From Pedobacter roseus (GTDB lineage: Bacteria > Bacteroidota > Bacteroidia > Sphingobacteriales > Sphingobacteriaceae): DNA of 64,000 bases. The translations under genes and the position numbers were made by a program. The notes below the pieces were generated by a model. It was not told the DNA's origin, searched no databases, and saw only the letters and a program-made list of their open reading frames with translations. Positions within the stretch are counted from its first letter, which is position 1; the number at the start of each line of letters is the position of its first letter. Positions 17,757 through 26,906 of the stretch are shown one piece after another. Where the stretch lies: the NCBI RefSeq assembly GCF_014395225.1, contig NZ_CP060723.1:2418001-2482000 (forward strand). Direction: 5' to 3'.

Positions 17757-20700
17757 ATGCCAAAAACTAACCATATATCAAAAGCAATACAACTAAAAAC
17801 CTTCGCCATGATGGGCATCATGCTTTTAGTTGCAAATTTGTCTTTTGCGCAAAAAACAAAGCCTGTTGAGCCACCAAAACCCATCTACAAAGGCAAAGAT
17901 GGTAAAATGGCTTATACCCCGGATGAACAAGGGAACCGCATTTCCGATTTTTCTTATGCAGGTTACATGGCAGGCGAAAAAGCCATTCCAGCTGCTACAA
18001 TAAAAGTTGTTGTTCCTGCTGCGAAAGGTGATGCCACTTTGAGGATTCAATCGGCCATTAATTATGTTTCAAAATTGCCTGTCGGGAAAGATGGTTTACG
18101 TGGCGCGGTTTTATTGGAAAAAGGGACTTACGAGGTTGCCGGAACATTAAAATTAACCGCTTCTGGTGTGGTGCTACGTGGCAGCGGATTTGGCGAAAAC
18201 GGCACCAAAATTTTTGCCACGGGTTTAGATCGCATTGGCGTCATCAGGATTTTAGGCAAAAAGAACCGCATTGAAGAAAAACCAGTTGCCATTACAGATG
18301 CTTATGTGCCTGTAAATGCAAATAAAATTACCTTAGCCAATACCAACGGCCTTAAAGTTGGCGATAAAATCGTCATCAACCGTCCTTCAACTAAAGAATG
18401 GATTGAAACCCTAAAAACAGTCGAATTTGGTGGTGGCGAAAGTGCCTTAGGCTGGAAACCAGGAACCAGGGATATCCATTGGGACCGTAAAATTACGGCA
18501 ATAAACGGATCAATCATTACTTTTGATGCGCCGGTTACCACTGCATTGGATGCCAAATATGGTGGTGGCACTGTTTCAAAATACCAGTGGGAGGGCAGAA
18601 TTGCTCAATCGGGTGTAGAAAACCTAAAAATTGAGTCAGATTACCATAAAGAAAATATTAAAGACGAATACCACCGCTGGACAGCCATCTGTTTAGAAAA
18701 TGTAGAAGATGCATGGGTGCGTCAGGTGGTTTTTGAGCATTTTGCAGGTTCTGCCGTGAATGTACTCGAAACCGCTAAAAAAATTACCGTTGAAGATTGT
18801 AAATCACTTGCACCGGTTTCTGAGATTGGTGGCGAACGCCGTTTTACCTTTTTAACCACCGGACAGCAAACGCTTTTCCAGAGATTATATTCTGAATATG
18901 GTTATCACGACTTTGCAGTGGGTTTCTGTGCTCCGGGACCAAATGTTTTCGTTCAATGTCAGTCTTATTTACCTTTCAGTTTCAGTGGAGCGATTGATAG
19001 TTGGGCATCAGGTGTGTTATTCGATATTGTCAATATAGATGGACAAGCTTTAAGTTACTTAAACCGCGGACAAGATGGACAAGGCGCAGGCTGGAGTGCC
19101 GCGAACAGTGTTTTTTGGCAATGTAGCGCTGCAAGGGTTGATAATTTTCAGCCACCAACTGCTCAAAACTGGGCTTTTGGTACCTGGTCGCAATTTGCCG
19201 GAAACGGTTATTGGGACATGTCGAACGAGCAGATCCAGCCCCGCAGTTTATATTATGCTCAATTAAAAGACCGGATCGGTAACGATGCAGAAACCAGAAA
19301 TTTTGTTCTTCCGGTAGAAACGGAAGCATCAAGCAGTCCGCCTGTTGATGTAGCCCAAAAACTCACAAAACTGGCTTATAAAGCTGCTTTAACGGTTTCA
19401 GAATATATTGACGCCGCTTCTGATCGTAATAAAATCCCGACAGATGCTGGTCAGGCAAAAAATATTGATAAAATTGGTTTAGATAAGGTTCTTCAGCCAA
19501 CGTTGGCAAGCGCAATGAGCATTAAAAATGGCTGGCTGGTACGTGGCAATGAAATTGTGGTGGGCGATCGCCAGGATGTGCCCTGGTGGAACGGAAGTGC
19601 GCGTCCGTATGGATTAAAAAACACCAAATTTCATGTCACCCGTTTTGTTCCTGGCCGTTCCGGAAATGGCTTAACCGATGATCTTGAGGAAATTACCGAT
19701 TCGATGAAAAATGGTTCGGTTAAGGTGCTTGATCATAACTATGGCCTTTGGTACGACAGGAGAAGAGACGATCACGAACGCATCCGTCGCATGGATGGCG
19801 AGGTTTGGGCACCTTTTTACGAATTACCTTTCGCCCGTAGCGGACAGGATAAAGCCTGGGATGGTTTGAGTAAATACGACATCACCAAATACAACCTTTG
19901 GTATTGGGACAGGTTAAAGCAATTTGCCAATCTTGCCGATCAGAAAGGCTTGGTATTGATCCACGAAAATTATTTTCAGCACAATATTATTGAAGCTGGC
20001 GCACATTATGCCGATTTCCCCTGGCGCACCGCAAACAATATCAATAATACGGGTTTTCCTGAACCTGTGCCTTATGCCGGCGATAAGCGCATTTTTATGG
20101 CCGAGCAGTTTTACGACATCACCAATGAGCACCGCAGGGCGATTCATAAAGCTTACATCCGAAAATGTTTAGAAAATTTTAACGGTAATACTGGCGTAAT
20201 CCAGTTAATTGGTGCCGAATTTACGGGTCCATTACATTTTGTTCAGTTCTGGATCGATACCATTAACGAATGGGAGAAAGAAACAGGCAAACACCCGATT
20301 ATCGGTTTAAGTGTGACCAAAGATGTTCAGGATGCGATTTTGGCAGATCCAAAACGCGCCGGAGTAGTAGACCTGATCGACATCCGTTATTGGCATTACC
20401 AGGCCGATGGAAGTGCTTATGCACCACAGGGTGGCTTGAGTTTAGCTCCACGTCAGCATGCCCGTTTGCTAAAACCGAAGAAAACATCCTTTGAAGAAGT
20501 TTACCATGCGGTATCCGAATACAAAAACAAATTCCCTGAAAAGGCAGTGATTTATTTAGGAGATAGTTTTGACAGTTTCGGATGGGCTATTTTAATGGCC
20601 GGAGGTTCGCTATCTAACGTAAACGGCATAGATGCTTCTATTTTAAATCTGGCCTCAACAACTAAACCATTTCTTCCGGCGGGGAAATCAGCAAAGCAGT

Positions 20701-20918
20701 ACGGATTGGAAAATGCAGGCAAAGCCTATATTTTATACAACGCCTCTACCGAAGCCATCAATCTCGATTTAAGTCAATTTTCTGGAAAATTTAATGTAAA
20801 AATATTGAATACCAAAACGGGAAAAGCCCTTAAAGAAGAGAAAATAAACGGTGGATCCGTAGTGAAATTAAATAAAGCAGCAGCAGGCGACGAAGTGATC
20901 ATCATCAATAAAATTTAA
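17757..20918 (+). CDS. Large secreted beta-helix protein with DUF6298-like C-terminal region
   Basis: 1053 residues from the ATG at 17757. An upstream in-frame start (17619) would add 46 residues encoded by repeats and is rejected because the signal peptide begins at MPKTNHISKAIQLKTFAMMG and ends SFAQ. The N-terminal half (about 80-500) has pectate-lyase-like beta-helix features (RIQSAINYVSKLP, GVVLRGSGFGENGT). The C-terminal half (about 600-1000) looks like a TIM-barrel glycosidase-type domain with HRRAIHKAYIRKCLENF, VIQLIGAEFTGPLHFVQFW and GKHPIIGLSVTKDVQDAIL. I associate this with DUF6298; the reaction is unknown. It is 1 bp upstream of the GH140-like gene. Confidence 0.7.
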   Translation: MPKTNHISKAIQLKTFAMMGIMLLVANLSFAQKTKPVEPPKPIYKGKDGKMAYTPDEQGNRISDFSYAGYMAGEKAIPAATIKVVVPAAKGDATLRIQSAINYVSKLPVGKDGLRGAVLLEKGTYEVAGTLKLTASGVVLRGSGFGENGTKIFATGLDRIGVIRILGKKNRIEEKPVAITDAYVPVNANKITLANTNGLKVGDKIVINRPSTKEWIETLKTVEFGGGESALGWKPGTRDIHWDRKITAINGSIITFDAPVTTALDAKYGGGTVSKYQWEGRIAQSGVENLKIESDYHKENIKDEYHRWTAICLENVEDAWVRQVVFEHFAGSAVNVLETAKKITVEDCKSLAPVSEIGGERRFTFLTTGQQTLFQRLYSEYGYHDFAVGFCAPGPNVFVQCQSYLPFSFSGAIDSWASGVLFDIVNIDGQALSYLNRGQDGQGAGWSAANSVFWQCSAARVDNFQPPTAQNWAFGTWSQFAGNGYWDMSNEQIQPRSLYYAQLKDRIGNDAETRNFVLPVETEASSSPPVDVAQKLTKLAYKAALTVSEYIDAASDRNKIPTDAGQAKNIDKIGLDKVLQPTLASAMSIKNGWLVRGNEIVVGDRQDVPWWNGSARPYGLKNTKFHVTRFVPGRSGNGLTDDLEEITDSMKNGSVKVLDHNYGLWYDRRRDDHERIRRMDGEVWAPFYELPFARSGQDKAWDGLSKYDITKYNLWYWDRLKQFANLADQKGLVLIHENYFQHNIIEAGAHYADFPWRTANNINNTGFPEPVPYAGDKRIFMAEQFYDITNEHRRAIHKAYIRKCLENFNGNTGVIQLIGAEFTGPLHFVQFWIDTINEWEKETGKHPIIGLSVTKDVQDAILADPKRAGVVDLIDIRYWHYQADGSAYAPQGGLSLAPRQHARLLKPKKTSFEEVYHAVSEYKNKFPEKAVIYLGDSFDSFGWAILMAGGSLSNVNGIDASILNLASTTKPFLPAGKSAKQYGLENAGKAYILYNASTEAINLDLSQFSGKFNVKILNTKTGKALKEEKINGGSVVKLNKAAAGDEVIIINKI

Positions 20919-20919
20919 C

Positions 20920-22320
20920 ATGAACTTTAAAACCAACATATTTTTACTTGCTATTATTTCCTGCGTCGCTTTTGGCTGTAAGAAAAAGCCTCATTTTGGA
21001 GATAAGAGCCTCCTGGTTTCTGAAAATGGCAGATACCTGACCACTGGCGACGGTAAACCTTTTTTCTGGTTGGGCGATACAGCCTGGTTATTGTTCAGCC
21101 GGTTAACCCGCGAAGAATCGATCACTTACCTCGAAGATCGTAAACAGAAAGATTTTAATGTAATTCAGGTAATGTTACTGCACGATGTGCCCTCAAGGAA
21201 TGTATATTTAGATTCATCAGTTGTTCATGCCGATGTTTCAAAGCCGATGCTTACGCCGGGCAATGACCCAAAAGATTCAGTGGCTTACGATTATTGGGAC
21301 CATGTGGATTATATTGTTGACCAGGCAGCAGAAAGAGGCCTTTATATGGCCTTGGTTCCGGTTTGGGGTACCAATGTAAAAAATAAAAAAGTAAATAAAA
21401 CGCAGGCAAAGGCTTATTCTGAGTTTTTAGCTAAACGTTATAAAGATAAATGGAACATCATTTGGTTAAATGGTGGCGATATTAAAGGAAGTGACGGTGC
21501 AGATGTTTGGAATACCATCGGCGAAACGTTAAGGGCCAATGATCCAAATCACCTCATTACTTTCCACCCAAGGGGAAGAACAGCTTCATCGCAATGGTTT
21601 CAAAAGGCTAAATGGTGCGATTTTGATATGGTTCAATCTGGTCACCGCCGGTATGATCAGGATACTTCTAAAAACGAAAAACTGCATTATGGCGAAGATA
21701 ACTGGAAATATATCGAAGTTGATTATAAATTGAAACCCACCAAACCAACCATTGATGGGGAACCATCTTATGAGGATATTCCTCAAGGTTTGCACGATAC
21801 CACACAACCCCGCTGGACAGATGCCGATGTAAGAAGATATGGTTATTGGTCTGTTTTTGCAGGTGCTTTTGGTTACACTTACGGCCATAATTCGGTGATG
21901 CAGATGTATAAAAAAACCGATTTAAAACCTGCTTATGGTCCAAAAGACCAGTGGATCACTGCCATTAACGCTCCGGGTGCAAAACAGATGCAATATTTAA
22001 AAGATTTAATGCTGGCACATCCATATTTCGACCGAATACCCGACCAAACTTTAATTGCCGGTAAAAACGGCGAAAAGTACGACAGGATTCTTGCTACAAG
22101 AGGGGAAGAGTTTGCATTGCTTTACACTTATACAGGACGCAATTTCAGTGTACAAATGGGTAAAATTGATGATGATGAAATAAAAGCATCCTGGTTTGAC
22201 CCCAAAACAGGCAAAATCACAAAAATTGGTGAATTTGAAAATAAAGGTATTAAAGAATTTAACCCACCCGGAGAACCAGCAAATGGTAATGATTGGGTGT
22301 TGGTGTTGGAGGGGATATAA
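20920..22320 (+). CDS. GH140-like apiosidase (DUF4038) lipoprotein
   Basis: 466 residues, lipid Cys20 (AFGC), so cell-surface or periplasm-facing. The DUF4038/GH140 fold is shown by GKPFFWLGDTAWLLFSRL at about 46-63, IIWLNGGDIKG with candidate acid Asp187, and PTIDGEPSYEDIP with candidate nucleophile Glu281; the end resembles the small collagen-binding-like beta-domain usual in this family. Characterised GH140 members release apiose from rhamnogalacturonan-II, but the DUF4038 family is broader, so the substrate is uncertain. It is tightly coupled to the beta-helix gene upstream. A palindromic repeat follows. Confidence 0.82.
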   Translation: MNFKTNIFLLAIISCVAFGCKKKPHFGDKSLLVSENGRYLTTGDGKPFFWLGDTAWLLFSRLTREESITYLEDRKQKDFNVIQVMLLHDVPSRNVYLDSSVVHADVSKPMLTPGNDPKDSVAYDYWDHVDYIVDQAAERGLYMALVPVWGTNVKNKKVNKTQAKAYSEFLAKRYKDKWNIIWLNGGDIKGSDGADVWNTIGETLRANDPNHLITFHPRGRTASSQWFQKAKWCDFDMVQSGHRRYDQDTSKNEKLHYGEDNWKYIEVDYKLKPTKPTIDGEPSYEDIPQGLHDTTQPRWTDADVRRYGYWSVFAGAFGYTYGHNSVMQMYKKTDLKPAYGPKDQWITAINAPGAKQMQYLKDLMLAHPYFDRIPDQTLIAGKNGEKYDRILATRGEEFALLYTYTGRNFSVQMGKIDDDEIKASWFDPKTGKITKIGEFENKGIKEFNPPGEPANGNDWVLVLEGI

Positions 22321-22329
22321 CTAGTCAGA

Positions 22330-22399
22330 TCGTCATTCCCAACTTGATTGGGAATCTTAATGCAAACTCTTTAAGATTCCCGCCTGCGCGGGAATGACG
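22330..22399. repeat. Class B palindromic repeat
   Basis: CGTCATTCCCAAC and GGGAATGACGG ends with internal TTGATTGGGAATCTTAA and TTAAGATTCCCGCC arms. It lies between the GH140-like and GH43 genes. Confidence 0.8.
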
Positions 22400-22434
22400 G
22401 AAATTAAAAAATAAAAATAACGAAAGAATAAACA

Positions 22435-23361
22435 GTGTTTAAATCCAATTCCATAGCATCATTTCGTTTAGCCATAATTGGCCTGCTTTTGTGCGGATTA
22501 AGCTCCTGCACCAAACAAGCCTATTTGTTCACTTCTTTTCACGAACCCGCGAATGAAGGTTTAAGGCTTTTGTACGGCTACGATGCTTACCATTGGATAG
22601 ATTTAAATAAAACCTTTTTAAAACCCGAAGTGGGCACGCAGAAAGTTTTACGCGATCCGTCCATCGTGCAAGGGCCTGACGGAACATTTCACCTGGTGTG
22701 GACCTGTAGCTGGAAGGGCGATAAGGGTTTTGGTTATGCCAGTTCAAAAGATTTGATCCACTGGACGGAGCAGAAATTTCTTCCCGTAATGGAAAAAGAA
22801 CCTAAAACCGTTAATGTTTGGGCGCCGGAAATCTTTTACGATGACGAGAAAAAGGAATATGTGATTATCTGGGCCTCAACCATCCCATTTCGTTTTGCAA
22901 AGGGAATGGAAGAGGAAGAAAACAACCACCGCATGTACAGCATCACCACAAAGGATTTTGTGACATTTTCGGAGCCTAAACTCTTCTTAGATCCTGGTTT
23001 CAGTGTAATTGATGCGGTAATTGTGAAACGGGCGGTTAAAGATTATGTACTCGTTTTAAAAGATAATACCCGTCCGAACAGAAATTTGAAGGTTGCTTTT
23101 GCAAAAGAGGCTTTAGGTCCGTATGAAAATGTTTCGGAAACTTTTAGTCCTAAATTAACAGAAGGACCAACGGTAGTAAAAGTTAAAAATGATTGGCTGA
23201 TCTACTTCGACGCTTACGGACAAAAGATTTATTCGGCTTACAAAACAGCAGATTTTAAAACTTTTAAAGATGTAACAGCAGAAATTTCGATCCCAGAAGG
23301 GCATAAACACGGAACGATTATAAAAGTGAAAAAGAAAGTGATTGAGAATTTATTGAAATAG
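22435..23361 (+). CDS. GH43-family glycoside hydrolase lipoprotein
   Basis: 308 residues with lipid Cys25 (LSSC). The start is GTG at 22435, the only position giving an intact lipoprotein signal. It is a five-bladed beta-propeller of clan GH-F type, with the expected acid triad visible: Asp74 (VLRDPSIV) as base, Asp193 (VIDAVI) as pKa modulator and Glu243 (LTEGPTVV) as acid. GH43 members usually remove arabinofuranose, xylose or galactose; arabinan or arabinogalactan side chains of pectin are plausible here. The small size indicates a catalytic domain alone. A hairpin repeat follows the stop. Confidence 0.85.
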   Translation: MFKSNSIASFRLAIIGLLLCGLSSCTKQAYLFTSFHEPANEGLRLLYGYDAYHWIDLNKTFLKPEVGTQKVLRDPSIVQGPDGTFHLVWTCSWKGDKGFGYASSKDLIHWTEQKFLPVMEKEPKTVNVWAPEIFYDDEKKEYVIIWASTIPFRFAKGMEEEENNHRMYSITTKDFVTFSEPKLFLDPGFSVIDAVIVKRAVKDYVLVLKDNTRPNRNLKVAFAKEALGPYENVSETFSPKLTEGPTVVKVKNDWLIYFDAYGQKIYSAYKTADFKTFKDVTAEISIPEGHKHGTIIKVKKKVIENLLK

Positions 23362-23367
23362 CGGTTA

Positions 23368-23402
23368 CAAACCTCGTAGGTTTTAAAAACCTACGAGGTT
23401 TA
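23368..23402. repeat. Hairpin repeat (class H)
   Basis: Arms AAACCTCGTAGGTTTT and AAAACCTACGAGGTTT, directly after the GH43 stop, so it could act as a terminator. Same family as 175-210 and 45391-45424. Confidence 0.75.
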
Positions 23403-23424
23403 GAATGAGCGAAAGCATAGCAAA

Positions 23425-23468
23425 AAAGATTGCTTCGTTCCGATGAAGAATCGGAAACTCGCAATGAC
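23425..23468. repeat. Class A repeat, right half only
   Basis: AGATTGCTTCGTTCCGATGA with the mini-hairpin CCGATGAAGAATCGG and the end CTCGCAATGAC. The left end is missing or degraded. Confidence 0.65.
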
Positions 23469-23484
23469 AAAATGAACTAAAAAC

Positions 23485-25314
23485 ATGAATACATTTAAGA
23501 TACTTTGTTCAACCCTGCCATTTGCACTTGCGCTATCATCCTCGCAGGCGCAGGATACCGTGCGATATACAGGGAAAACTTTGGTAAATGCCGATTATCA
23601 CCACGGGCAGCTTTCGCCAGTGATGGGCGTACACAGCATCCAAACGTTCAGGGCAAACCGCGAACACCCAGAACTTGCCGAAAACTTTGGCTGGACTTAC
23701 AACCACGCACCAATGTTAGCCTATTGGAACAACAAATTTTACATCGAATATTTAAGTGATCAAGTGGGCGAGAGCATCCCGCCAGGACAAACTTTAGTGC
23801 AATCTTCAACAGATGGTTACACCTGGACCAAACCTGAAGTGGTTTTCCCTATTTACCGCATTCCTGATGGCACGACAAAAGAGGGTAGAACCGATGTAGC
23901 GAAAGATTTGGATGCCGTAATGCACCAACGAATGGGTTTTTATGTTTCCACTAAAAATGTATTCCTCGTTTTGGGTTTTTATGCCATTAGTTTTGATGCA
24001 AAAGACGATCCCAACGACGGGCATGGAATCGGTAGGGCTGTAAGGGAAATTCAGCTTGATGGAAAATATGGACCGATTTATTTTATTCATTACAATCCCG
24101 GATATTCTGAGAAAAACACCAAATACCCGCTATACACCAAAAGCAAAAGTAAAGCTTTCATTGAAGCCTGTAATGAATTGTTATCAAACAAGTTAATGAC
24201 GCAACAATGGAATGAAGAAGCGGATAGAAAAGATCCGCTGATCACTTTACAGAAACAATATAAAGCCTTCAGCTATTACCATTTACCGGATGGCAGAGTG
24301 GTGGGTTTATGGAAAAATGCCCTAACCGCAATCAGTACCGATAATGGCAAAAGCTGGCCTGAAAACGCTTCGCGTGCACCCGGTTTTGTAAACAGCAATG
24401 CTAAAATCTGGGGACAAAAAACTTCGGATGGCAATTATGCAACCGTGTATAATCCTTCAGAATATAGGTGGCCTTTAGCCATATCCACCAGTAAAAATGG
24501 TTTGGATTATACCAATTTATTGTTGGTAAATGGCGAAATCACACCTATGCGTTATGGTGGAAATTACAAGTCTTATGGTCCGCAATATGTTCGTGGCATT
24601 GAAGAAGGTAATGGAAAACCAGCAGATGGCAAATTATGGGTAACCTATAGCATGAACAAAGAGGATATCTGGGTTTCTTCGGTTCCTGTACCGGTTAGCG
24701 ATAAAGCTACGCAGCATGTTAACGATGATTTCGGCAAATTACCTGCTGATAAAGTACTCAAATTGTGGAACATATACAGTCCGCTTTGGGCACCTGTTAA
24801 AGTTGAGAATGGCGCTTTGGTATTGAGAGATAAAGATCCATTCGATTATGCTAAGGCAGAAAGATTGTTTCCTGCCTCCCGCAAAATCATGACTTCATTC
24901 TCGGTTACACCAAAACAGAACGACTTTGGATTATTGGAAATTGAATTACAGGATGCAAAAGGAACCGCCACCGTTCGTTTAACTTTTGATAGCGCTGGAA
25001 CGCTAAGTGCAAAAGCCGGAGCGCGTTATAAAAATTTCATGAAGTATGAAGCCGGAAAAAGCTATGATATCAAACTGAAGTTAGATGCTTTTACGCGGTT
25101 CTACACGATTACTGTCAACGGAAAAGAGGTGCTGACCAGTTTGGCTTTTCAGCCTGTGGCTGATGTTTCGCGTATTGTTTTCCGCACGGGCGATGTTCGT
25201 CGTTTCCCTGATGTAGATACACCAGCCGATCAGACTTATGATCTTAAAAATGCAGGCGAATCGACAAAAGAAGCAGTTTATTCAATTAAATATTTAAAAA
25301 CGGAGGGATTTTGA
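23485..25314 (+). CDS. Secreted sialidase-fold (BNR-like) protein with C-terminal lectin-like domain
   Basis: 609 residues, signal peptide ending SQAQ (about 23). The central part (about 40-420) is a beta-propeller-type exo-glycosidase scaffold with repeated Asp-box-like turns (SSTDGYTWTKP, STDNGKSWPEN, STSKNGLDYTN) and HAPMLAYWNNKFYIEYLS. The last 170 residues (about 445-595) look like a concanavalin-type sandwich (NDFGLLEIELQDAKG, YTITVNGKEVLTSL). Specificity is unknown; sialic acid is unlikely in a pectin locus, and uronic or acidic sugars are alternatives. It is followed by a repeat-rich spacer before the acetylesterase gene. Confidence 0.65.
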   Translation: MNTFKILCSTLPFALALSSSQAQDTVRYTGKTLVNADYHHGQLSPVMGVHSIQTFRANREHPELAENFGWTYNHAPMLAYWNNKFYIEYLSDQVGESIPPGQTLVQSSTDGYTWTKPEVVFPIYRIPDGTTKEGRTDVAKDLDAVMHQRMGFYVSTKNVFLVLGFYAISFDAKDDPNDGHGIGRAVREIQLDGKYGPIYFIHYNPGYSEKNTKYPLYTKSKSKAFIEACNELLSNKLMTQQWNEEADRKDPLITLQKQYKAFSYYHLPDGRVVGLWKNALTAISTDNGKSWPENASRAPGFVNSNAKIWGQKTSDGNYATVYNPSEYRWPLAISTSKNGLDYTNLLLVNGEITPMRYGGNYKSYGPQYVRGIEEGNGKPADGKLWVTYSMNKEDIWVSSVPVPVSDKATQHVNDDFGKLPADKVLKLWNIYSPLWAPVKVENGALVLRDKDPFDYAKAERLFPASRKIMTSFSVTPKQNDFGLLEIELQDAKGTATVRLTFDSAGTLSAKAGARYKNFMKYEAGKSYDIKLKLDAFTRFYTITVNGKEVLTSLAFQPVADVSRIVFRTGDVRRFPDVDTPADQTYDLKNAGESTKEAVYSIKYLKTEGF

Positions 25315-25358
25315 GACAGTTTTCAGTTTTCAGTTTGCAATTTGCAGTTTTTAAGACG

Positions 25359-25494
25359 TCCGTCATTGCGAGTTTTCGATCCTTCATCGAAACGAAGCAA
25401 TCTTTCCAGTACGTCATTCCGACCGCAGTGGAGGAATCTTTTAACCAAGTTAAACAGATTTCTCGACTGCGCTGCACTTCGCTCGAAATGACGG
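25359..25494. repeat. Composite class A + class C repeat overlapping an esterase start
   Basis: A class A piece (CGTCATTGCGAG ... CGAAGCAATCTTT) is followed by a class C piece (CGTCATTCCGACCGCAGTGG ... GCTCGAAATGACGG). The terminal AATGACG of class C contributes the ATG at 25488 of the next gene. Confidence 0.75.
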
Positions 25495-26906
25495 CACTAA
25501 TTATCCTTCTTTCTTTATTTTCCTTCACCGCCAACGCAAAAATCCTATTGCCACAAATTTTATCGAGCAATATGGTTTTGCAACGTGCTAAACCCATTAA
25601 TATCTGGGGTTACGCTTCTCCAAATGAGAAAGTAGAGGTTACTTTTGCGAGTCAGAAAAAGGAAACAGTTACCGATAAAAATGGAAACTGGTCGGTTATG
25701 TTAGCACCTTTAAAAACATCAGCTAAACCACAATCGATGACGATTTCAGGTACAAATAAAATTGAATTAACCAATATTTTGGTTGGCGAAGTTTGGGTAT
25801 GTTCCGGGCAATCAAATATGGAATATCAAATGCGAAAGCTGGCGAAAATTCCTAATCCTAAGAATGAAAAACTGGGTTTCCCCAATGACGAGGTGGAAAA
25901 AGCTAAAAATTCACAAATCAGGATTTTTCTTGTAAATCGCAAGCAATTGAGCAAACCTGATTCCACTCATAAAAGCTGGGCAGTGGCAGAAGATTCAGCA
26001 TTGCGTGCTTTCTCGGCCGTAGGCTATTTCTTCGCTAAAGAAGTTCAGGAGAAATTGGGTGTACCTATTGGCATGATTTCTTCTGCCGTTTCTGGTAGCG
26101 CCATCGAACCGTGGATAGCACCAGAAGCTTTTGCACAGGAAGCCTATTTTACAAAACAAAAAGTTAGCAACGACCCCGGAAAGTTTTATACACCAATGAT
26201 TGAGCCGCTTGCGAAATTTAAAATCCGTGGTTTTTTATGGTATCAGGGCGAAACAAACTGTTTTTTGAATGAAAACATCAGTTATTCCTACAAATTAAAA
26301 ACATTAGTAAACCTTTGGCGTAAAACCTGGGGCGAGCAGTTGCCTTTTTATTATGTGCAAATTGCACCTTATGATTACAGTAAGCAAAAAAGCGATAAGG
26401 TTATCTTAACAGCTGATACTGAACCCAACTTTTGGGAGGCTCAACAGCAGATTTTGCGCTTGCCAAATACCGGCATGATTTCTACTTCGGATTTGAATGA
26501 TAACGGTGGAGATTTACATCCAACTTATAAATGGGAAGTAGGCAGAAGATTAGCGCTATTGGCTTTAGGTAAAACCTACAACCAAAAAATAGATTTTTCA
26601 GGTCCCGTTTACAAAAGTGTTTCTTTTGTTGGGGACAAGGCAATCCTTGATTTTGAATACTTGAAAACTGATCATTTATCTTCCATCACTGGATTTACAA
26701 TTGCCGGAAAAGAGGGTAATTTCATTAATGCAGAAGCTATTGTTAAAGACGGAAAAGTTGTTGTTTCGGCAAAAGAGATTGAATCCCCCGTGGCTGTGCG
26801 CTACAATTGGAGCGAAAATCCAACCGGAAATTTTTACAGTAATAGTTTACCTGCAATGCCTTTCAGAACCGATAATCCATTAACCAAACAATTTAAAACA
26901 AATTAA
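25488..26906 (+). CDS. SGNH-type carbohydrate O-acetylesterase (sialate O-acetylesterase-like)
   Basis: 472 residues from the ATG at 25488, which gives the signal peptide MTALIILLSLFSFTANA. An upstream TTG frame from 25311 is encoded by repeats and is unlikely. SGNH blocks are VCSGQSNMEYQ with Ser109, an SGSAIEPW glycine block, LWYQGETNC with Asn, and GDLHPTYKW with Asp342/His344. The family removes acetyl groups from sugars; acetylated pectin (rhamnogalacturonan or galacturonan) fits the locus. The stop overlaps the GH2 start by one base, so the two are co-translated. The start codon lies inside a palindromic repeat, with no Shine-Dalgarno visible. Confidence 0.85.
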   Translation: MTALIILLSLFSFTANAKILLPQILSSNMVLQRAKPINIWGYASPNEKVEVTFASQKKETVTDKNGNWSVMLAPLKTSAKPQSMTISGTNKIELTNILVGEVWVCSGQSNMEYQMRKLAKIPNPKNEKLGFPNDEVEKAKNSQIRIFLVNRKQLSKPDSTHKSWAVAEDSALRAFSAVGYFFAKEVQEKLGVPIGMISSAVSGSAIEPWIAPEAFAQEAYFTKQKVSNDPGKFYTPMIEPLAKFKIRGFLWYQGETNCFLNENISYSYKLKTLVNLWRKTWGEQLPFYYVQIAPYDYSKQKSDKVILTADTEPNFWEAQQQILRLPNTGMISTSDLNDNGGDLHPTYKWEVGRRLALLALGKTYNQKIDFSGPVYKSVSFVGDKAILDFEYLKTDHLSSITGFTIAGKEGNFINAEAIVKDGKVVVSAKEIESPVAVRYNWSENPTGNFYSNSLPAMPFRTDNPLTKQFKTN

